Origin: Deroplatys truncata
Lineage: Eukaryota > Arthropoda > Insecta > Mantodea > Mantidae
Length of the DNA: 64,000 nucleotides
NCBI GenBank assembly: GCA_030765065.1
Contig: CM060990.1
Coordinates: 216,791,290 to 216,855,289, forward strand
Direction: 5' to 3'
A program made the position numbers and the translations under genes. Positions 55,891 to 64,000 of the stretch are shown here, one piece after another. Under the pieces are notes generated by a model, which searched no databases, was not told where the DNA came from, and saw only the letters and a list, made by a program, of their open reading frames with translations. Position 1 is the stretch's first letter. Each line of letters begins with the position of its first letter.

Positions 55891-57335
55891 TGTTTTGATT
55901 CCAATTGCTTGCAAAACATGATATCAATTATGGCTTGCCGTGATGGTAATACTATTGCATGTGTTAAAATTATAAATTCCTAGGTTTGGCTAGGCATTGA
56001 ACCTTGCACTTTCTTGTAGAGTTTGTGGCTTTTTATCACAAGGATTGACCACTAGCAAAAAGCAGCGTAAAGCAAGCCCATGAAATAAATAAAAGGCTTA
56101 TTTATGGAATGAGGCAAATTGAATGTGGTTTTAGTGGAACCAAAAAGCTGTTATGCATTTTGAATTTACCACTCCACCATCTGCTGCTGCTGCTGCTTTC
56201 ACAAGTATGGCAGTGAATGTAGTGTTTCAGTAGATGGCACATAGCAGAAGCGCGGCTATACATACCTGTCAGGTGTGGTAGCTGCTATATCTGTTGATTC
56301 ACGTAAGGTCTCCGATGTTGAAATAACGTCAAAAAACTGCATTGGTTATAAAATAAATGCTAAAGATGACAAAACTTCTCAGGCCTATCTGCCATGGAAA
56401 GCAGACCATGCAGCAGTTTGTGCTTTGAATTATGCTGGTTCTTCTCCCAATATGAAACCAGTAGGTACAACAAAAATTTTTCAGCATTCCACACAAGCAC
56501 GTGGCCTTCAATATGTACAGTTTCTTGGTGATGGGGATTCCAAGAGCTATAAAGCTGTAATGGAATGCAATCCATACAATATCAAATCCATAACAAAACT
56601 TGAATGCATAGGTCATTATCAAAAAAGATTAGGAACATCTGTTTGAAAACTTACCTTAGAAAAGAAACTGGGTGGGAAAGGAAAGTTGACAGGTAGAATG
56701 ATAAGATGCAAATTTATTTTGGAATAGCCAGAGAGAGAACACTTCCAGCAGTGAAACAATGTACAAGGCAATCTGGACCACATTGTATAATTTATCAGCA
56801 AATGAGAATCTGCCTTTTCATGCAAGATGTCCTGAAGGTAAGGAAAGTTGGTGCTCATTTCAAAGAGCATTGATAAACTTCAGTCTTATAAACATAAACC
56901 TGGCCTTTTCTTAGAAATAGCCAAGGCTGTGAAATCTATGTATGAGAGACTGACTAGCAAAGAAATGCTCTCGAAATGCCTACATTGGAAGACTTGGAAT
57001 AACAATGAGTGTTCTGATGGTACAATATGGAAAAGATGCCCAAAAGACACACATGTGGAGCTTGCTACCCTGAAACTGGGTGTTATGGATGCAGTGTGTC
57101 ACTTCAACTGTGGTAATAAAGTGGAGCTGGAAGTCCTTAAGCAATTGAGAATAAATCCTGGAAAATACACATCAGGCATTATCAGTGCTGATAGGCAATG
57201 ACTGCACAACAGTCTTCTGCATTCCACTTCCGAAAAAAAAAACAGAAGAGGAAGTATCTTCCAGGAAGAAAAAAGCTCAGTGAGGATCAGAAATTGCAGA
57301 TTGGGGGTCCTGCGTATATACCAGGAGGATTTTAG

Positions 57336-57929
57336 CATAAAAAAATCAGGTTAGCGTGGGCATATAGCATTCTTTTCAATATTTTCCAATATTTTCAACA
57401 TTTTTACCTTTTTCAATCACAAAGTAGTAAAAATTAAGCTACAGACCTCATTCATACATTATTTTGAACCTTATTTGACAGGGAATGATGTGAACAAAAC
57501 AACTATGGTTTTAACATAAATTACAAAACTCTGTAGTTATTTAAACCAAAATTCAATTGGTAAAAAGAGGAATTTTGAATTTAAAAATTGACTTTTTAAG
57601 CAGCCAGTTTACTTGACATATTTGGGGTCCACATCGCTGTACATATTCAGAGAAACAAATTGGTGTATTAAAGTCTGAAATATCTATATTTTTATGAATT
57701 CTACAATGTGTTTTAAAAAATATAAGGAATTTTGAATTTTGTTATGGTTAAAGAAAAATTATTTATAAGTGTTGATAGCATAAATATTTTTAGTTTGTTA
57801 TGCCAATCATTAGCACAACTTTTTAAAAAATTCTGGCTAAAAACATAGATTTTTGTTTCCATTGTGAACACGTATCTTAAATAGGATGTAGAAAAGGGAA
57901 GGAGAATTTTCACAACCTTTGTAGAAATA
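57336..57929. other. AT-rich spacer, no gene seen
   Basis: Between the Mutator-like and hAT pseudogenes, with only short random frames. Confidence 0.4.
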
Positions 57930-58985
57930 GTTGGATTTTATTTCTGAAGAGAAATCCAGAATGATGCCACGTCAAGTGTTGAGTGCTGGAGCTTCAAACC
58001 TTGGTCAGTCCTCACATCTACTAATTCATTTCCTTCATTGTCGTTTAATTCTGCTGACTGAAGAACAGAAAGGGCAAAGGGGTCCCTCACTCATTTGAAT
58101 GAAGCCAACTGGAGGATAGGAAAATACTTTTTAACACTTGTACATAACAAAGTGTCTGAAATGAGTGTGGAGAGATTTGTGTCAATTTTGCAGTACATCT
58201 TGTAGTTATGATTTTTTAATTCTGTCTACTCAAAGTGAAATTTTCTTCCTAAATGAGCAAATTTTGTCATTAGTTTTTCCCCTGCATACTTATGTTTAGT
58301 GCATTTATTGTTTGGAATATGTCGGCAAGAAAAGCAATTTTATTGCACCAACAATCACCACAAAGGAAATCAGTGTATTCCCTTTCTTCACAAACAGAGA
58401 ATAGGAGAAGTTCTTTAATTTCATAAAATCTTGACAATACGTGACTGCAGCAACCATCTAACTTCTGTGTGAATAAGCAGCTGAGTGTATTTAGAATCCA
58501 ATGCAGAACATAGATCTGCAAATAATCTTGCTTTTAGAGGCCTTGATTTTATGTATTTAACCATTTTTACTATTTGATGAAATACTTGTGTAAGTTCAGG
58601 AACAAGTGACTTTGAAACAAGTGTTTCTCTATGGAGAAAACAGTGTGTAAAGATTATGTACAGCTTCTTTTGCTTTGCTAAAGCCAAATATCCTTTTATA
58701 GAATCTGTCATCAAGGTTTTACCATCTTGCAAATACTCGAACAAGATTTCCATGACAAACCTGCTGCATCAAAATAATCACTTATTAAATAAAAATAGGA
58801 AATAGGTCTCTTAGTTGTATGGGAGAGCACTTTACAAAATAAAAACTTTTCTATGATGCTTCCAAATGCATCAACTGACAAATGCTATCAACTGTGCTTC
58901 ATTTGTAACGTCAGTTGACCCTTCCACCTGCATAGAAAAATATTCAACCTGATGGAGTAATTCTGTAATTGAGGAGTTCACCCAA
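57930..58985 (-). pseudogene. hAT transposase (ZBED-like), C-terminal part
   Basis: Minus strand: VEYFSMQVEGSTDVTNEAQL (the usual DESTD is GSTD, so one conserved acidic position is lost), GKTLMTDSIKGYLALAKQ, FTHCFLHRETLVSKSLVPEL, IKSRPLKARLFADLCSALDS, LLIHTEVRWLLQSRIVKIL, SRFYEIKELLLFS, NKIAFLADIFQTINALNISM, then a decayed RDPFALSVL and DQGLKLQHSTLDVASFWISL. The order is that of hAT transposases related to the ZBED5/SCAND3 host proteins. Stops and shifts at several points. Its N-terminal part is 2.4 kb away. Confidence 0.8.
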
Positions 58986-61391
58986 ACAAGGGCCCATACC
59001 AAAACAAGCAGTTATGCGGTAAACCAGTTTGAATGTTTCTATCGTTTAATACTCTTCAGATTGATAGTGAAAATAATATTCAAAAGTGTGGTTTTGTTCC
59101 CAATATAGTCTAGAATAAAGTTATTGATAGAAAATACAGATAATAATTTCCATATGTATATATATTCTATCGCATGGGCCTTAATATAAGCCCTTATTCT
59201 GGGGATCATACATTTTGCCATTATTTTAAGAATTGAAATATTGTGGGAAGTAAAGTTTGATATAAAATAAATATTGGTTTTAGGAACCTACTATATTTAA
59301 TCATTTTGTCAATTTAGAAAGATCAAAATGAAAAATGTATTGCAATAGAAGCAAAATATTATATACACTCTCAATATATGTTAAATTGAAATGCATAGCA
59401 TTATTCTTAAGTCAGTCATGCTGATATTCTTGCCTTTCCTCCTTTTCTTCATCTTTTCTTCTTATCATCTGAAGAAATGTGGGAGCATGTTCCTAAGTTT
59501 TCAAAAATATTTTGAAATCAATCTTTGGCTTCTTCAACCCATTCACATCATTTGACGACCAGGGCTTGCACATTTATATTGACGTATGACGAGCTCAGCT
59601 TGTGATCCTGCATTGATAACTGCATGCAGTGTAGGTTCCTTCTCACAGATGTGATTTGTATACATTTGGAATGAAGTGCTGACATGTGATGTTTGTAATT
59701 CCCTCAGTATGACCTCACCAACTGTATTTCAACCAAGGAAAAATAATTTTATTCTTCCTACATTCATGTCAGTAGCCATCATGGCCGCAAAAGGAATCCA
59801 TGCAGATGAGGATTTGAAAAAAAAAACTGGTACAAAGTTATTAGAGAGTGATAGTGAAAGTGTTGATTTTTGTGAATATGAAAAAGAGACTGAAGTAAGT
59901 TCTGGTGACAGTGATAATGAATCTAGTGCAGAAAGCAGTGAGGAAAATAATTATGAAACCAATGATGTACCAGGCCCTTTGAAATGCATTTGTATTATGA
60001 TGTAGAAAAAACAATGTGACTGGAGTTGAACTAATACTGACAATAATGCTGTTCTCTACTCTTTTACTGCAAATAGTAGTGTTTGTAAAGACTTACTGAA
60101 CAAGCATGCATCACAGATGCCAACTGTGCTTTCAATTTGTGCAAAATCTAATTCTATGCACACAGTGTCAGAATTTTTCACTTTGCTCTCACTTAAGTTT
60201 TTTGTTTCTCAGTGCTTAATACGCTTCAACATTTTGTCTATGTTCTATATATTCTGTCTTACAAGAATCTATTTTGTTTGTTTTTAGGTGTAGTTCACAT
60301 TTTGTGCAGTTAATCTCAGACATCTGTATGAGGAGGATGTATAGCAGTGTCACATTTTTCTCGAAAAAATTTATGGTACCTCTTGTGAGATTCAACACAC
60401 CATCAGTTCATGATTGACAGAATTCTTTAAACAACATGTAGGTATAACTTCTTTACTGTCAAATAAGAACTCTCAAAATATTTCCACCCTTATTTAAAAT
60501 GCAGTAATGTGAATTTTGTGAGGTAGATTGTTCAAGTGTTGCAAGGATAATTCCCATACATTGTGATTAATTTTGTGGGGTTAATTTGAATGTGTACCCT
60601 TCCTATCATCAAGGAGATTGCCTGAAACCAGTTTATTTTGCGAAACACGAATTCTTATTATTGATATTTGCAGAATTCTTATGAGAAAACTGACAAATAT
60701 CCTATTTCGTTCTCCTGCTAACATATATCCTGTATTTCCATAGAAGTTCTCAATTTGTTGCTGGTTGGATGACTTAGTTTTGCAATTAGCCTGTTTGAGA
60801 CATGAAGTGAGGAATGACCTTGTTCCACTTTTACACCCATATCCCAAAAGTTTTTGAAAATACAATGTTAATCATATTTGAAAATCACATGTGCGCAGTT
60901 CTTCAAACAACATTTTATCACAGGCACAAAAACTTTTTCTCATTGTGCTTACCTTGAGCAGTCATATGAATTTCCACTATTTCTACAATTTTTCCTTCTG
61001 TCTTCCATCATTTTTTTGTTTTGTTTTGTTTTGTTTTATTTGTTTGTTTCTTCACACTGTTTTCTGACATTATTCACTTTACTTTACTGGTACAAACAGC
61101 ATAGCTGCAATGACTACTAATTTTCTGGTACAAACAGCTGTGATACAAAAATACTACTGACTACTATGGACAGTTGAGTGAAAGTATTTGTTGCAGCAGG
61201 AGGTGCCCTCTATTACATGACGTAAACAGACAACCCCCTCTACTGCTGAATCTAATGGGTCTAGAGTTATAAAAGTTTTAGACAAGATACTAAGGGGCAT
61301 TCTCTTCCAAATTTTGTGATCGTTGGAGAAAGGGTGTATATGCGCATGGGCCTTTATTCAGGTAACGTCCTCAATTTGAGATTCAATATTT
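58986..61391. other. 2.4-kb insertion within the hAT pseudogene
   Basis: Separates two parts of one hAT reading frame. CAAGGGCCCATAC at about 58987 and, on the opposite strand, AAAGGCCCATGCG near 61346 might be inverted ends, but the match is short. Inside are an acidic open frame at 59676-60005 and otherwise AT-rich sequence with a T/TTTG run at 61015-61060. The element type is undetermined. Confidence 0.4.
59676..60005 (+). CDS. acidic open frame, possibly a transposase N-terminus
   Basis: 109 codons that include KLLESDSESVDFCEYEKETE and a serine/aspartate/glutamate run to about codon 95. Acidic N-termini like this precede the nuclease domain in piggyBac-type transposases, but no such domain follows here. 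The nearby frames are broken. I cannot assign it. Confidence 0.25.
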   Translation: MLTCDVCNSLSMTSPTVFQPRKNNFILPTFMSVAIMAAKGIHADEDLKKKTGTKLLESDSESVDFCEYEKETEVSSGDSDNESSAESSEENNYETNDVPGPLKCICIMM

Positions 61392-61670
61392 TTAGATATA
61401 TCTTGAGTGTTCTACTAATATATTGGCTGAAATGGGAATTTTCTTTACTTTTTTTTTTTTTTCAAATTCTTCACCAAACATTACTTTTACAAATTCAGAA
61501 CAGGCAGGTAAAATTACAGGTTCAGCTGTTCTATGGGATTTCATATTTTTAGTAATTACACAGGTCAACACCAATTTTGCTGTTTTAGATTTTGAAGTCT
61601 TTTTATAGTAATTTTCATGTCCTGATTCCAAAAATGCAGACCACATAGCTGTATCTCATACCATTTCTTT
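61392..61670 (-). pseudogene. hAT transposase (ZBED-like), N-terminal part
   Basis: Minus strand: SKTAKLVLTCVITKNMKSHR, then TAEPVILPACSEFVKVMFGE, then VKKIPISANILVEHSRYI. This is the segment that in ZBED5/SCAND3-like proteins links the BED finger to the catalytic core (a KPHTIAE-LILPA, GE and IPLSNNTV pattern). It belongs with the C-terminal part at 57930-58985, in the right order and strand. The BED zinc finger itself is not readable upstream. Confidence 0.7.
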
Positions 61671-61942
61671 CAAAACTAATATCTTCAATTTTAATTATTT
61701 GACTATCTTTTGTGTGAACATGAATCATTAGATCATTTCAACAATGCCATCTATTGGAATAAATATACTTAAAAGGAACTAGTTCACAGTTTTAAGGCAA
61801 ATGGCTGCACATCCTAAGCTGCTTACACCATTTTGTGTTGTGAATTCATCTATACAGGCCTTAATAGTTCTATAAAGCAAGAAATGAACATGTAAATACT
61901 ACCATTTTATTATCTTTATCATATGTAATTCAATACAGAATA
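61671..61942. other. AT-rich spacer
   Basis: No recognisable content between the hAT N-terminal part and the family iii gene. Confidence 0.4.
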
Positions 61943-63597
61943 ATGGAAAGGAGGTGTTTAAATACAAATTCATCTTGTTGTATTTGTGGTAGTTTTATTG
62001 TGAAGAAGCAGAGAAGTAACATAACCTCATTTGTAACAAAAGCTTACAAGACTGACTTCGGAATCGAACTGGGAGATCAATCCAGGCCTTGGTCTTCTCA
62101 TACTGTGTGTAGTGTTTTGCTTTGACTTACGAAATTGAATAAAGGGGAAAAAACAATCACTATGTTTTGGAGTACCAATGGTGTAGTGTGAACCTCAAAA
62201 TCACAGTACTGACTGTTACTTTTGTACATGCAATTTGAACGGTTTTAATGCAAAGAACAAAAAAGGATTTATATACCCAAACTTGCCATCTGCTATGAGA
62301 CCAATGGCCTTGTATTCCTGTACCTAAGCCACCTACAGACAGTAGTGAACTTATTTCAGATACATGCAGTAACAGTGATTCATCATTATCAGTTGTATCC
62401 GACAGTTCATTCCAGAAACATCAAATGCGCCACAACCATTATCACAAACCAAGCTAAATGATATAGTAAGGGATTTAAACTTTCTCAAGGATGCAGCTGA
62501 GCTGTTGGGTTCAGACTACAGGAAAACAACTTACTTTTAACTGATATGTTAGTGACTTTATACAGGAACAGAGAACAAGATCTCTTGCAGTACTTCAGTG
62601 ATGAAGAAAATCTAGTTTACTGTTTACTAGACTTTGGGTTCTGTTAAATACGATCCAAATGACTGGAGGCTATTTATAGATTCTAGTAAAAAAAGTCTTA
62701 AAGGTGTGCTGATAAACAATATTCTTCAGTTCCAGTGCAGCTGAAGGAGAATTATGTAAGTTTGAAGTATGTTCGGAGAAAATTGTACATGTTGAACATC
62801 AGTGGTTGGTGTGTGGAGATTTGAAAGTAATCTGTATGATATTAGGCCAACAACAAACAACAAGGATTCACAAAATATCCTTGTTATTTGTGTGAGTGGG
62901 ATAGTACAGAAGAGACAAGCATTGGAAACAAAAACAAAGACCCAAAAGAGAAAGTTTAACACCAGGTAGTAAGAACATAATAAGGGGCAGCCTAGTGGAT
63001 CCTAAGAAAATTCTTTTGTCACCTATTCATATAAAACTTGGTGTAATGAAACATTTGTGAAAGCTCTTGATCAAGTTGGTCATTGTTTTAAATCTCGGCG
63101 ACAAATTTCCTGCTCGTTCTGAAGCAAAAATTTAAAAAGGAATCTTTGTGGATCCTCAAATCAGAGCTTAAGCTAAAGGCAGGCAATTTGAAGCTGCTAT
63201 GACTTCTAAAGAGAAAAATGTTTGGAATACATTTAAAGAAGTTGTGGACAATTTTCTAGGAAACAATAAGCATCCTGATTATGTGAAAATTGTGAACAAT
63301 ATGCCTCAGAAGTTTAGAAGTTTAGGATACAACATGACTCTCAAATTACACTTTCTGTTTTCACATTTGGACGTATTTCCTGACAACTGGGGACAGCCGA
63401 TAAGGAACAAGGAGAGATGTTCCACCAGGATATATGAGAAATAGAGAGGAGATACCAAGGAGGATGGAATACGTCAATGATTGCACATTACTGCTGGAGG
63501 CTGTGTAGGAATTCTGTAGAAAAACACAAGAGAAAATCCAAAAGACAAACTTTCGATACCAAACGAACAGGATTTTAGTGATGTGCTGTTTATAAAG
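61943..63597 (+). pseudogene. family iii transposase-like protein (CxICGSF type)
   Basis: Starts MERRCLNTNSSCCICGSF, then FGIELGDQSRPWSSHTVC, a second cysteine segment DCYFCTCNLNGFNAKN (about 62209), then SDSSFQK- and LNDIVRDLNFLKDAAELLGS-like pieces, YFSDEENLVYCL, DPNDWRLFIDSSKKSLKGVL (about 62650), a decayed WLVCGDLKVI (about 62807), SLVDPKKILLSPIHIKLGVM (about 63000) and LKLHFLFSHLDVFPDNWG (about 63340). The order matches another high-copy uncharacterised invertebrate protein. Paired cysteine segments suggest zinc binding, and GDLK and SHLD could be catalytic. Many stops and shifts. Confidence 0.55.
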
Positions 63598-63775
63598 TGA
63601 AAGAAAATGTGAAATTTGGCAATAAAAAACTCAAATTTATTTATACTCTTATACAAATCATGATTATATACTTTTTGAAGAAAATATGTGAATATTTCAT
63701 TCTTGGTTTATCAAAAAACCTGATATGATGGAGAAAAATGAAGTCATTTTTTAAATTAGCGATATTGAAATATAG

Positions 63776-64000
63776 TAAAATCTGCCTTCAATGGACTCCT
63801 TGTTAAACGGAAATCTGTCTTAAATGGAAATATTTCATGGTCCCATGAATTTTGGGCTGAAAGATATGCTAAATTCCCTTTATTAAGCGGAAACTAGTCT
63901 TACATGGACAACGGAAATCAAAGTACGCCCTTTAACAGAAACTTTCCAGTTCTGGAATGCAGAGTTTAGAGCATTTTCAGGCACTCTGTGAAAGTCTGCA
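63776..64000. mobile_element. possible terminus of a Tigger-like element
   Basis: TAGTAAAATCTGCCTTCAATGG followed by GTTAAACGGAAATCTGTCT, ATTAAGCGGAAAC and ACATGGACAACGGAAAT. Repeated short (A)CGGAAA words after a TA and a GTAAAAYCTG start are what I expect at the end of Tigger/jerky-type elements. The window ends before any gene. Confidence 0.3.

Larger units (their letters stand above)
54390..57335 (+). pseudogene. Mutator-like transposase, interrupted by a mariner
   Basis: Starts MGPKQQSGRKGKRGFHGNQH at 54390. After the inserted mariner comes a cysteine-poor decayed region, then SVDGTWQKRGYTYLSGVVAA (first aspartate, about 56230-56285), DVEITSKNC, CALNYAGSS, FLGDGDSKSYKAV (second aspartate), ITKLECIGHYQKRLGTS, LSKCLHWKTWNNNE, IWKRCPKDTH and AVCHFNCGN. 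It ends KKLSEDQKLQIGGPAYIPGGF-like just before TAG at 57333. This is the animal Mutator-like family, with its typical YxPGGF end. Without the mariner it is about 1.65 kb, the normal size. Several stops and shifts. Confidence 0.8.

Noticed and set aside
61316-61608. Plus-strand frames opposite the hAT N-terminal part
   Set aside because: The minus strand carries the recognisable hAT motifs. The plus frames are its antisense.

Overview
This window looks like a piece of a large, AT-rich, repeat-filled arthropod genome, most likely an insect. I base this on insect-type mobile elements (irritans-like mariner, pogo/Tigger, Harbinger, hAT, Mutator-like, non-LTR retrotransposons with APE endonuclease and RNase H, tRNA-derived SINEs), GT-AG introns, many microsatellites and the lack of any bacterial gene organisation. 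I could not recognise a single intact host gene. Almost everything that codes is a transposable element or its decayed remains.

Layout. 1-3373: AT-rich, with a broken THAP-domain fragment. 3376-7190: a pogo/Tigger-like transposon whose 3' half is inverted in place. About 8005-16175: a dispersed repeat split by a DNA element with GTCATTCCA ends, which is itself split by a nearly intact 5.9-kb non-LTR retrotransposon with a 12-bp target-site duplication. 16194-17079: two copies of one SINE in opposite orientation. 17184-21021: a second, end-to-end copy of the pogo-like element. 21913-23170: another SINE and a decayed IS630/Tc1-like transposase. 23910-30400: an LTR-like terminus, a leader with tandem repeats, and a decayed gag-protease, with a truncated second non-LTR element inserted in the leader.

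30455-45632 is a nest of elements. A decayed gene of an unnamed transposase-like family (family i, 31700-33660) is followed by an 11.5-kb Harbinger element with TTA target duplications. Inside the Harbinger, between two exons of its Myb/SANT-type gene, lies a second unnamed transposase-like gene (family ii). A 1.36-kb Tc1/mariner element is inserted in family ii, and a SINE lies further downstream. 48300-51530: a second, opposite-strand copy of family i, accompanied by four copies of a 15-bp motif. 52090-53615: a second LTR-like copy, a third SINE family and a mariner-type fragment. 54390-57335: a Mutator-like transposase pseudogene interrupted by an irritans-like mariner. 57930-61670: a hAT transposase pseudogene split by a 2.4-kb insertion. 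61943-63600: a third unnamed transposase-like gene (family iii).

The genes do not form a pathway. The window records successive insertions, and several element boundaries can be read directly from matching target-site duplications. The best candidates for something undescribed are families i, ii and iii, which I know only as recurrent uncharacterised invertebrate proteins, and the short repeats found beside family i. Similarity statements rest on remembered family patterns, not on a search. Boundaries without a stated duplication are approximate.
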